Source: Mycocentrospora acerina
Taxonomy: Eukaryota; Ascomycota; Dothideomycetes; Pleosporales
Length of the DNA stretch: 64,000 bases
NCBI GenBank assembly: GCA_022701365.1
Contig: JAKUHH010000025.1
Location: 62,001 to 126,000 of the forward strand
Direction of reading: 5' to 3'
Shown here piece by piece: positions 53,915-64,000 of the stretch; position 1 is the stretch's first letter, and each line of letters starts with the position of its first letter. The notes beneath the pieces are model-generated. The model was not told where the DNA came from. It saw only the letters and a list, made by a program, of their open reading frames with translations, and made no database searches. The position numbers were made by a program, and so were the translations under genes.

Positions 53915-56864
53915 ATGTCCACAAAGGTCTCGCAGTCAATGGCAGCAGCAATGTCGAGGCCGCAGATTGGCATCGACCGTCTGCCAGCCCGTCGAGTCTC
54001 CAACGAGCCTCGCGAGGCCATGAACTGCAAGAGCTGTCGCAAGCGAAAGGTTTGTCCACCTGCCCAACCAACTGCCTACTCAACTACCCAACCACCCACC
54101 CAAATATATCCACTCAACTATACCCACTCAACTACCCAACTATTGCTGACAGCCTTTGCAAAGATCAAGTGCAACCGTACCCGCCCAACATGTGAAGCCT
54201 GTCAAGTCTTCAATTGCTCATGCGTCTACGGTAAGCTGCATGCTCCCAGCGCCACTTGAATGCCTGCACCCAAAAGCTGACACTTGCCCCATAGATGCCG
54301 TGCCCAAAAAAAGAGGGCCCAAAACAGACGTTCTTGAAGCGCTCCTGAAGCGCGTCGATGGCCTGGAGAAGCGCCTGCACACGGAAGGAAAGAGCGATGA
54401 CCTCACAGATATTGACCCCTCGGCGCAAGACGCAACCGACGACAGCAATACGAACCGCTCGCCATCGCTGCCCCAACCTACTCTCGATATCACGGACGCT
54501 ACAAACCACACCGATCAGCTGATGTCTCCCATAGAGCCCAGGTACACACGACCCATGTCCACAACAAACAACTCGAACTTTGTTAACAACAAGTAGCATC
54601 CAAGTGCCCAATCTCGCCCCCGAACTACTTCTTGATACATACTTTGCCAGAATACATGGAAAGCCATATTACATACTTGACGAGACAACCACACGGCAGC
54701 GTCTACAGGCAAACCAGCTCCCCGGCCATCTGGGCTATGCCATCTACGCAGTGAGTGCTAGGTATGCTACGCCTCCCATGAGCTTGATGACACCATTAAT
54801 CTAAATAAATCTACAGATACGCCCCCCACTTTGGAGGGTACAACTCTGCTGTACAAATCGGTCAGGAGTACGCTCGGCGGTCGCGAATGGAGCTTGATAT
54901 TGATGAGCCTTCCATCGAAGCCCTGCAGACTCTCATGCTGCTTGCGCAGGCAAGCCATCAATTGGGCAAAGGAAAAAAGACATTCATGCTGCTGAGTATG
55001 TATGAGCGAGTTCTGGCTTGGATGTAAAGCTGACTTCTTATTTAAGCTTCTGCAATCAGCATGGCTATTGCGCTCGATCTCCACCGCGAATTTCCGACAG
55101 GGATGAAAGTCACCCCGGCTGAGCGAGAAGGCCGAAGACGACTCTTTTGGTCGTGTTACCTTATGGATCGATTCGCAGCCGCCGGTTCCAAACGACCCTC
55201 ATTGATCGCAGACGAATCGATAGTGCTACGCTTGCCGAGCTGGCAGATGCATCCAGGCGCCATGTCACTAGAGGGCGATTACTTTCCGAACGGCTCCAAC
55301 CTCCAATACATGGGTGGCTCAGGCAAAGGTGGACAGGGAAGCATGGGCATGCTGATTGGCATCGCAAGAATCTTGGGGATAACAAACCGCTACCTGGCAG
55401 CTGGAGGGGTCAAGGGCGATTCACACTTTCCATGGCATTCACTGTCAAACCTGTCTAAAATACGGCACGAACTTGATATCTGGGCTGCAGATACACAGGA
55501 CACCTTCACATCGATCGAGGCTTTGTTTGGTCAAGCCGACAGCACAATCCTGGTTCTCTCGAAGCTGGTATATCACCTGATACATTGCCTAATCTACCGG
55601 CCATTTCTACCAGTTGATCTGGCTGAACTGTCCAGCACGTCACAACATCAACCCTGGCAAATCGAGGCTACAAATCTATGCTTCCTCCACGCAAACGCAA
55701 TCGCCGAACTGGCTGAGATAGGGAGGGCATCCTCGATCATCGACTGGCCAGCTTTTGTGGGTTATTGTGTTTCCACGGCTGGTACTATCCATGTGCATGG
55801 AGCGCACTATCCCAGTCGGGAAGGAGAAGTATTCTCAGTGAGCGCAGAGTTTTTGTCTCGCGAGATGCAGCAACTTTCTGAGCTACGGTTCATCTGGGCT
55901 GGCGCACAGCACCAGCGGGAGACATTGCAGACAATCTACGGGTGCCACACTGAGCTTGTCAAATCACTGGCGAGCAACCCGATGCGCTATGCGCCCGTGT
56001 TTCAACTCGAAGATTTCTTCGATAGGTATCCGGGTCAGATTTTCGATGGATCGCACATAACTTTCACTGACATTGCGGTGGAGTCGATTCACGAAAGGTG
56101 AGGATCAGTTGCAATGTTGTCAACTACTCCATCTAACATTCCACAGCCTGACTGCGTACAACATTGAGCAGCGCAACAACATGTACATGAACAGCGGTGT
56201 CATAGGAAGCGTTCAATCCTACTCGCAGCCAATTGCAACACAGCACTCACATTACGCAAATGGCCACTCGAACAAAAGACGGCGATCAACTGCCACCAGC
56301 TCGAAGACAGCACAGTCACAAGCACTATTGCCGACACCCACCACATCCACACACCCTTCGATTGTACGCGAATCCAGACCTTCAAACGCCGGTATCTCCG
56401 ATTCAAACTCAAGCCCCCATGACGCGCATACAAATCAAGCCACCAACTCCGCATTTCCACCATTCACACCACCTCCGAATAACGGCTCACTGAATATCCC
56501 TGGTACACACAATAATAATGGTAATGGACTAGCCCTACCATTTTCGCCAAACTTCTCGTTCTCGCCACTGCCGCAATTTGCCAGCTTGGCACCATCCCCC
56601 GTTCCGCGTGCGGCAAACGTCAATCAGCAGAATGGCAACGGCCACGAAAATACGTTTTCGCATTTCGACCCTATGCTTAGCATGCCAACGCCATATGATC
56701 AACAGCCCACTCCTGGCGCGGGGAGTACATCGGGCGCGTCAGTGCACACAGATCCAGATAGCAAAGATCCATTTTTGAGCCTGCTAGAGCAGCTTGCAGA
56801 GAACGAAGTTAGTCGGGGTGGGCCAAGTGAGCTGGACTTCTTCTTAAGCGGGCAGAGCGGGTGA
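53915..56864 (+). CDS. Zn2Cys6 fungal transcription factor
   Basis: Seven exons (53915-54049, 54164-54230, 54295-54541, 54597-54761, 54817-54995, 55047-56097, 56147-56864) give 853 aa. The binuclear zinc cluster starts at residue 38: C-x2-C-x6-C-x6-C-x2-C-x4-C (NCKSCRKRK, IKCNRTRPTCEACQVFNCSC). Introns lie within and right after the cluster. A dimerisation-like segment follows (VLEALLKRVDGLEKRLH). The fungal-specific middle domain has the typical phrases LAIALDLHREF-like SMAIALDLHREFP and EGRRRLFWSCYLMDRF. The C-terminal third is rich in Asn, Ser, Pro and Gln, as in activation domains. The target genes cannot be predicted. The start at 53915 was chosen as the first Met in a compact N-terminus; an earlier in-frame ATG exists at 53801. 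Confidence 0.92.
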
Positions 56865-59712
56865 GAGGCGACACCATATCCACAAGCGTCTTGATTAAGG
56901 CGAAAACGAAACTATTCACGGCGCAAGACAGTTCTCTGAAGACTCAGACTTATCATTTCACTACATTTTTGCGACAGTTTCGAAGGCAATTTCTTGCCAT
57001 ATAGGGGTATCACAGGCGGGCCATACCAAAAGGCAATCAATGTAAGGGAAAACAGCGTGGCGCATATGGGGTTCTTTGGGCATCTGGTAATGCCCTGGTT
57101 TTTGCTTTGGAAAAGCGGCCACGATGAAAATACGTCACGACCATCACACTAAATAACTATATACTTGTATAATACCCACATCCTCATATTACTATCACAA
57201 GAAGAAGTTCTGCTTGACCTTTGGTGAGTTTTGCAAATCTACCTCGGGATCATGGCCTGTACAAGGCCCACTCACAAGGACATGGCTACAAGGGTACCTG
57301 CCTCCGTGGAGAAAGTACCCAAGTACCTTGTACATCATCGACGTCACACTTTCGGGGGGGCAATACGGTTACGGTAGAGTACCTCGACACCAAACAAGTT
57401 TACGAGTGTCTCATTTCCCCCACAAAGTGTCCAATCCCAATCCCCGTCCCCATGTTCATCCAGGACCCGCGGACAGGTTGCCCCGGACAGCAAAGCAGCC
57501 GGCTGTCGGCGGAGAAGGGGCTCCATTAGGTCAAGCCACACGACAGGCATTTGATGATGCTTGAATCAGTCAGTCAGTCAGTCAGTCAGTCAGCTTAATC
57601 GGTTTCGGCTTCGTAAAATGAATCGACGAGTTTACCCCCCCCCTGGTCAAGCATGTGCCTTTTGTTTTTTTCTTTACCCCAGAATCCGCGGCCGTTTTTT
57701 TTTGGCGTTGTTGTTGTCGTTGTCATCCCCTCTTGCATGCGTCCTATACTGCACTATGTACATATGCGCACGCTTTGCTAGCGCGTGATTGGTAGGGCGA
57801 AATGTACCGGCTGATTTCGCCTTTTTTTGCCTTGTCTCTCGCTTACACACGAGGGCGAACAGTAGTGTTTGTTCCCCTCCCCCTCCCCCCCCCTACTCCC
57901 CCGAAAAGACATACATACATATAGATGGCTCGTGAGCTGGCTGCATGTCTTGATGGGGGGAGTGGAGAGGGAGTCGGAGATATGCAACCCCCTCCACCGG
58001 GGCAACACACACCAAAAATCAATAGCTACTTTGTCGTGCAGGAAGTGACATTACGAAACCGAAACGCTGGATCTCTTTCTCTCCCTATCTCTATATATAT
58101 GCATGCGACATCGTATACTAGTTAGTTAGTGACTCTGTCCGTTGTTTCCAAAGTGTCGCTCTTTTGCTACTGTTGTCTTCGTGTTGCAGCGGTGTGTATG
58201 TGCGTGTGTGTGACCATCGATACAACTACCCGGTAAAGCAATCTATCTAGGCCGATTCGCGACATCTATCCGCGTCATGTGTCGCGTTGCGTGCCTCCCA
58301 CAAACTCGAGGCAGCAAGGATGCACAAAAAAGGGAGATGGCGACAACTACTGCAGGGACGATCGCGGCTCCCCGCCGTGCTAGTACCGGATGAAGGGAGG
58401 GGAGAATATGTCTGGGGGGGTTTGCGCTCTGCTCGGTGCATTTGTGCGCGCGTATGATGATTGACTAGTGCGCATTCTGTATAAAATAAAAATAAAAAAA
58501 ATGGGCAGATGCCTATGCTGGAGAGGTACGTAAGCTCGCTGCAGTTTCCTGCTCACGTAGGTAGGTAGATGCTTTGCCCGAGTGTATATAGTGTGCATGG
58601 GTTCTTCGTCTCCTGTAGATGACTTGTACGAGAGGAGTTGTGGGCCCAGGCCGGTGTGTACAACATGTATGTGGAATTTGTAGTTTGGGTAAAGTCAAGG
58701 TTTGTATAATGATAATGATAATGTTTCATACTCATGCGATGTGGAAGCGTCTGCATACGCGGGTGTGGGGAAAAGAAGCCTTGAGCGGAACTGCAGGGGG
58801 GGGCGCTTTCATCGCGCATCATCTCGTGGCTTTGCGGGTCGGGCGGCATGTAGACATGTACGTATGTCTGGCACGGCATTGACGAGATTCAGGTGCCCCT
58901 TTCAGCCTTCCAATCTACACATCACTGGTCATAGTGACGGCAACGGGGAAATTTAAAACATGGGGGTGTCTGTCGCTACACACTTCAGTCGCCCCTGCAC
59001 CCCTGCCTCACCTTCTTCAACATCCTCTTCATCAATTCCTCGGGTGCATTTAAGCAACATGTCGCATCAGGCATTTTGTCAACAAACAAACAAAAAAGGT
59101 CTCATGTGAATTCAAACGGAGGAATGACCACCGCGCTTGAAGCAGTTAGACAATTCATGTGTGAGTTGACAACAAAAACGCCATCTGATTACCGTTCATG
59201 CCAGATTTGACGTTCATCTCGCTACGTGGGGCGACCGTTTAATCGTACCTTTAAACTGCTCAGCTATGCGGGGCAGGTGACTGAGGTGCAGAATCGAGAT
59301 ACCCTACATTACACCGAAACAACCCTTGTAAATAGATCATTCAATAGTGAGTCAACCAATGCTTAGCCATCGTGGTCCACTTGTGCAATATAAGATCGAA
59401 CTTTGTGTGAGTGGGGACGCTGTAACAACTCTGACTGGTGAGCAGCGCATATGCAAGGAGACAATATAACATGCATGTTAGAATGCGGGGCATGGGAAGG
59501 ATGGCTGCAGGGGCAGTTGTCACATTCACCAGACACCTATTCTGGTATAATTTTCTTGTTGAGTGTGCTTGTGCTTGTCGCATTGGCTGGTTGCTGGAGT
59601 AGGTGCAAAACACAGTGCAGAGATGGTGACAAGATAAAGAACGTTGGGGTCTAGTTGAGACACTCTATTTCATCATGTGTGTATCATGCAGAGCCATAGT
59701 GGTGAGATTAAA
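56865..59712. other. Gene-free interval downstream of the Zn2Cys6 gene
   Basis: About 2.85 kb between convergent 3' ends. It has no coding signal but many homopolymer runs and simple repeats: a CAGT array (57565-57592), C-runs near 57640 and 57880, T-runs near 57690, TATATA near 58090 and A-runs near 58485-58500. No tRNA or conserved element was recognised. Confidence 0.5.
57565..57592. repeat. (CAGT)n tetranucleotide repeat
   Basis: Seven tandem units; the same unit occurs near 41950-41979. Confidence 0.85.
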
Positions 59713-61517
59713 CTAAGTCATGGTGACCTGGGCTGCATTAGTACCAAGACGGCGGATCAGAACTGATGAGTGCACATACCAATTCTTCGGCCGAAACAGG
59801 GTGAATAGCCTAGAAGTCGAACACACACGTTAGCAGAGCTTAAGCATCGCCAAGTAGGCTGTATCGGACTGCGGGTATTTAAACGGCAGATTGAATCCCT
59901 GCAGTAATGCACATGGACACGAGACACGAGCGGAAACGAGCGGAAAGGAATAGGGATACATACCACACAGTTGTCAAAGTCTTTCTTCGTTGCACCCATC
60001 TTGATTGCCACACCAAAGCCCTGAAGAATCTCGGCGCTTCCCTGACCCAAAATGTGCAATCCAACAATCTTCTCCTCCTCGCCGACACAGACAATCTTGT
60101 AAGCCGTGGGCTGCTTCTCTTCGGGGTCCATCATGGCGAAGTACATGCCGGAGAACTGTGTCTTATAGATCTTCACCTTGTCGCCATACTTCTCACGGGC
60201 CTCGGGTTCAGTCAGGCCTATCGAGCCAATTTCCGGGTGTGCAAAGACAACTGAAGGAATGTTGGAATAGTCGAGCTTCGCGTCTGGCTTTCCGCCAAAG
60301 AGACGGTCGGACAGACGTCGCCCAGCAGCGATAGCGACAGGGGTGAGCTCGAAACCACGATCGCACACGTCGCCGATGGCGTAGACGTTGGAGATGGAGG
60401 TATTCTGGTATTCGTCGGTCACAATATGCTTCTTGTCGTTGAGCTTGATATCGAAGTCTTTGATGTGGAGGTCCTCGATTTCGGGATCACGCCCGGTTGC
60501 GAAAAGGACAACCTCTACTTCAACGGTAGATTCCTTCTTCGACTCGGTGTTCTGGTAGGTGACGCGCTTCAACCCGTTGCCAGCATCTTCGACCTTGGTG
60601 ATTTGCGTACCCTTGTAAAGATTGATACCCTGGCGTTCGTACTCCTTTGTTACAATCTCTTGAACCATAGGGTCGAAGGTTCGCAGAAGGGTCTCGCCAC
60701 GAATGAAGAAGTGGGTCTTTGTGCCGAGCGCGTGAAGCATGCCTGACATCTCAACACCAATGTATCCTGCGCCGCTCGTTGCAATGCTCTTAGGCAAGGT
60801 CTCGAGGTCAAAGAACCCGTCGCTGTCAATGATCAAATCCTTTCCAGGAATATCAGGCAGCTTTGGTCGTCCGCCAGTAGCAATGAGGATGTGCTTCGCC
60901 TTAACGCGCTGAGAACCGCCGCCCTCAAGGGCAATCTCTACCTCATCTTTTGCGACAAACTTTGCACGTCCCTTCAAGTGCTCAATCTCGTCCCTGTCAA
61001 GGTTGTTCTCGTAAATACCATTTAGCCTCTTGACATAGGCGTCACGCTTCTTCTTGAAGTATGGCCAGTCGAACGAGGGCTGCTCCCCCACGCTAAATCC
61101 ATATGCCTTTGCGTCCTTGAATGTCTCCGCGATGGCCGCTGCGTTCCAAGTCACCTTTTTGGGTACGCATCCAACGTTCACACAGGTTCCGCCGTAACGT
61201 TTTGATTCGACAGCGATGACTTTGGCACCGTGCTTGGCAGCTCGTCGAGCAGAGGCAATTCCTCCGCTTCCAATACCTATGACTAGGTAGTCACACTCCT
61301 TGGTTGCAGAAGCCATGATAGGGCTTGTTGTAGAGAAGTGGGATGTGAGGTTTGACAAACGCGCAGACGCCAGTGTTACCTTTGAGGTGTGGGGAAAGTG
61401 AGACCGAGACAGGAAAGTTTGACGTGTGGAAGGAGGGGCAATGTAAGAGAGATTTGACGACAGAGCTCGTAGCCTACAAGCAGATAATCTATGCATGAAG
61501 GCGATAACGTGGGGCAA
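59713..61517 (-). CDS. GLR1: Glutathione reductase, likely mitochondrial and cytosolic forms
   Basis: Exons 59964-61517, 59780-59809 and 59713-59727 give 532 aa from the first ATG, or 465 aa from the in-frame ATG at 61314-61316. The long form adds 67 residues rich in Ser, Arg and Leu (HRLSACRLRALSSNLSY), a plausible mitochondrial presequence; the short form starts MASATKECDYLVIGIGSGG. The FAD motif, redox disulfide GGTCVNVGCVPKK, NADPH region GAGYIGVEMSG, second FAD motif VYAIGDVC and the C-terminal catalytic His segment AIHPVSAEELVTMT are present. The enzyme regenerates GSH from GSSG with NADPH. The last exon is 15 nt (Val-Thr-Met-Thr-stop); its acceptor was chosen because EELVTM is conserved. 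The gene lies divergently from the short hypothetical at 62143. Confidence 0.95.
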
Positions 61518-62142
61518 GGCGTCTACTTATGGAATGACGCAAGTGCAGCTAGAATCCAATGGTACGTTGACTGTATCTTAGTAATGTCTTTTGTATGGAC
61601 GCAGGGTCTCGATGCGAGGATGACAATACTACAGAAAAGACCGTGAGAGCCCGACTGTAGGGAGCGAATGCAGAGTGAAAGACAGTTGTGATTTTTTACA
61701 CACAGTGCATGCGACTGAATCAAGCAAGCGTTTGCGCGACAGGAGCCCGGCGTTGGTGAGGGTTGACTTTTTGCAAATTCGCGATGACGAAGCATTCGAG
61801 GCTCTTGCCGGAGACGTGCATGGCGCTTTCCCGCTTTGGATAGCTAGCTACATGAGGTCAATTACCTCATCGATCTCAGATCTCCTCTACCACTCCACTC
61901 TACAGCTTGCCTGTAGAACACGCCTTGAAGCAATTGTATGTTCGCCACTTACATGTGTGAATCCGTAGCTGTTGGTCAAAGAAATGCCAACGAACAACAG
62001 TTGTACGGGCACCATCAATCCCAATTGAGGTGATCTGAACAATTATCACACCACCAATTCCCCACACGCTACAAAGTCACAGCCATCTGCATCTTCAACC
62101 ACACAAGAATTTCTCGACAGCGACCCGTTTGCGATCTTCGAG
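61518..62142. promoter_or_regulatory. Divergent promoter region of GLR1 and the short hypothetical gene
   Basis: A 625-nt spacer between head-to-head genes. Short frames here carry no domain. No specific stress-response element could be identified with confidence. Confidence 0.45.
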
Positions 62143-62621
62143 ATGGGCGGCAGACTCTCTATGCCCAAGGGCCCTGATGGACTTAGCGAAACCTCTAAGC
62201 CAGCATCCCCTCGCCTACACAAGAATCGAGGCATAATAAATGGTCGAGTGCGTTCTTCTCCCCTCCAGCTTCTCTTGCTAGTCAACTGACCAATTGCTAG
62301 ACAGTAATGGCTCCCCTTGCTGCCCTCACCATGGCAGGTCTCCTCTTCGTCTACGCCCGCACATCGATACGCGCCGCAAAACTCAACGCAAAGAAGCATA
62401 GGGAGGCAGACGGCGGGCAGATCAGTTGGCACAGAGAGAGCCTGAGACGTCATGGACAGTTGGAGAGAATTGATGATGATAAAGGCAGTCTGAAGGAAGC
62501 GCTTTTGGGTGATCTGAGAGGGCGAAAGAAGAAGGGATCTGAGGGGGGTGGTGACAAGGGAAAGACAGAGAGGAGCGAAAATGAAGAGGAGCTCAGGAGG
62601 CTGATGGGAAAGAAGGACTGA
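62143..62621 (+). CDS. Conserved small hypothetical protein with one hydrophobic helix
   Basis: Exons 62143-62247 and 62301-62621 give 141 aa. The first exon ends ...NRGIINGR; the second begins TVMAPLAALTMAGLLFVYARTSIRAAKLNAK, giving one hydrophobic segment of about 18 residues followed by a basic stretch. The C-terminal half is highly charged (Lys, Glu, Asp, Arg). The donor GTGCGT and acceptor CTAG were chosen over a GGTCGAG alternative because they keep frame and give the better donor. It resembles short fungal membrane-associated proteins without known role, possibly mitochondrial or ER. Function unknown. Confidence 0.75.
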
Positions 62622-63579
62622 GGAGGTAAGTGCGCTGTAGAGAAAAGATTGTCTTCTCGGCATGAAGGGATATGGTGTATGTATAGGCACTTCCTAGTTG
62701 CTGGTGGATTGAGAGCTCTGCTGCGTGTATGTGACAAGACTAGGCTGGACCTTCAAAAGGATCAGTCTGTCCGCTCGGTTTGGCAAGCATCAGTTTATAC
62801 TCAAGTTCCTCTGTTAGCGAGCAAGTGTGAAACTCAGCTCAGCCTATTCCAGCATCTCCTTGGCAATATGCCGCCGGCAGTCAAAGTCGAAGCTAGGCCT
62901 TGGTGCCACCTCCGCGGCCGGTAGCTCCCGTCATACGTTAGTGATGGTCATCACTCACTCACACTTTCTAGATGTTGAGCTGGTGACCACGAAAACCGAA
63001 TGCTTCTAATGTGTTTGTGTACCACAGCGTGAGTAGTGCAAGCACGGCCAGCAAACCAGCAATCTTGCTTATGTCGTAGCTATTGTCAAATCGAGCTGTG
63101 ATTCGTTGAAGCTATGTAGATGCTCGTTGTGGCTGCAAGCTTCGCCTGTGGTGCATGTAAACCCCCGCATTTTCCAACCAGACGGGTCTTATCTGGGTGA
63201 GCAGTTCGGCGGCTGCAAGAGCTGCTCAAAAACTAATATCCAAACGAGAATTATCCCGGACATGTCTTTGCGCAGCTGTTGAAGCTCTTCACCGGATGGA
63301 GCACATGTCATAGATCGATGCCCTGCAACGAATAGCGAAGCTCTGCTAGCTGCCCCACCACTACATCACCGCGCTCCCCAAACGTCCCAGGGCTCCCTCA
63401 GCCATTGTCGCTCAACCTTCCCCTCAGCAACCGCCCCCTCCACCCCAACCTCGCAGCGCAGGTCCAGATTCCTCAACAACCTGACGAGGACGCGGGCTTG
63501 ATGGATCACGCCCGGCTACTGGTCTCATCGCGATTGCCGTAGGAAGACACCCCGTCTTCCACAGCAAGCGATAGCCAGT
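62622..63579. other. Intergenic upstream of the carrier gene
   Basis: No supported gene. Short frames at 62649-62924 and 63424-63879 (minus) lack domains; the latter overlaps the carrier gene antisense. The right end is C-rich and leads into the carrier start. Confidence 0.45.
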
Positions 63580-64000
63580 ATGCCCGAGGGAGACAGGAGG
63601 CCCGAGATCAAGACTCTCCCTGCCAGGCCGCGAGATCTGACCGACGTATCCCGCGCGGTGTTGCGCAGCGAGCAGGCAAAGCGATGGACCAAGAAATACA
63701 GGACTGAGATCGCTGCAAGCACAAGCAGCCTGCTGTCGACAGTTGCCGCAGTACGTGGGCTTACTTGCACTCATGCTGTGGCTGAGAATGTCTACTGACG
63801 GTTTGCAGTACCCCCTGGACTCCGTAAAGACGCGACTCCAAGCGTGCGCCATTTCCTCGGTCCAGACCATTGTTTGCAATCACTAACACACAACAGTTAC
63901 CACTTCAACTCCTTTTCCGACTGTGTTCGCAAGACATACGCGACTGAAGGAGTTCATGGATTTTGGCGTGGTAAGTTTGCGCAAGTCAATGATGCTGTGC
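63580..64000 (+). CDS. Mitochondrial carrier family protein, 5' part only
   Basis: Exons 63580-63750, 63809-63843 and 63897-63970 give the first 93 codons; the gene continues beyond the window. The first carrier repeat shows the signature YPLDSVKTRLQ (the P-x-D-x-x-K/R motif) followed by the matrix-helix region DCVRKTYATEGVHGFWRG. Each splice (GTACGT, GTGCGC, GTAAGT donors) keeps the frame and builds the motif. Proteins of this family move metabolites across the inner mitochondrial membrane. The transported substrate cannot be told from the first repeat. Confidence 0.88.

Noticed and set aside
57565..57592. CAGT array as a CRISPR or structured repeat
   Set aside because: Simple 4-nt tandem repeat without spacers in a eukaryotic sequence.

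Overview
The window is nuclear DNA of a filamentous ascomycete (Pezizomycotina). The gene set is diagnostic: a Pth11-like rhodopsin domain, an ankyrin-HET protein, a Zn2Cys6 factor, Pho81, a CRM1 exportin and an M28E leucine aminopeptidase. Introns are short (about 45-120 nt) with GTATGT-type donors and CTAAC/CTGAC branch points. Gene order and style fit a Dothideomycete (perhaps Pleosporales), but that placement is inference. No virus, prophage, transposon, CRISPR array or bacterial-type operon is visible. I rebuilt exon structures by hand. All 17 complete gene models close in frame from ATG to stop; one further gene is cut by the right edge.

Left third (1-31 kb). A 911-aa rhodopsin-MFS fusion (-) is followed by a small GPI-anchored cysteine-rich protein (-), the Rsp5/HulA HECT ubiquitin ligase (-), a kelch-repeat membrane protein (+), exportin CRM1 (+), the SPX/ankyrin phosphate regulator Pho81 (+), a mitochondrial UbiB/ABC1-family kinase-like protein (+) and a short-chain dehydrogenase (-).

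Middle (31-48 kb). An intron-containing tRNA-Arg(UCU) precedes an ankyrin-HET protein (-), asparagine synthetase (-), a VAP/Scs2 protein (-) and a divergently placed UBA/zinc-finger/UBX protein (+). Next come a compact RecQ helicase (-), a divergent GNAT acetyltransferase (+), a stretch of unassigned or decaying ORFs, and a secreted leucine aminopeptidase (+).

Right third (48-64 kb). An AROM-derived, apparently part-inactive shikimate-pathway-like protein (+) is followed by a Zn2Cys6 transcription factor (+), a gene-free interval, glutathione reductase with two plausible starts (-), a short conserved hypothetical (+), and the start of a mitochondrial carrier (+) that runs off the window.

Most genes are housekeeping and show no single pathway cluster. 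The most unusual items are the rhodopsin-FucP fusion in one reading frame, the AROM-like protein with a degraded Walker A and degraded shikimate dehydrogenase sites but a retained dehydroquinase Lys/His pair, the ankyrin-HET architecture, the Pho81 start codon split by an intron, a GC-AG intron in the aminopeptidase gene, and Thr525 in CRM1 at the leptomycin-B cysteine position.
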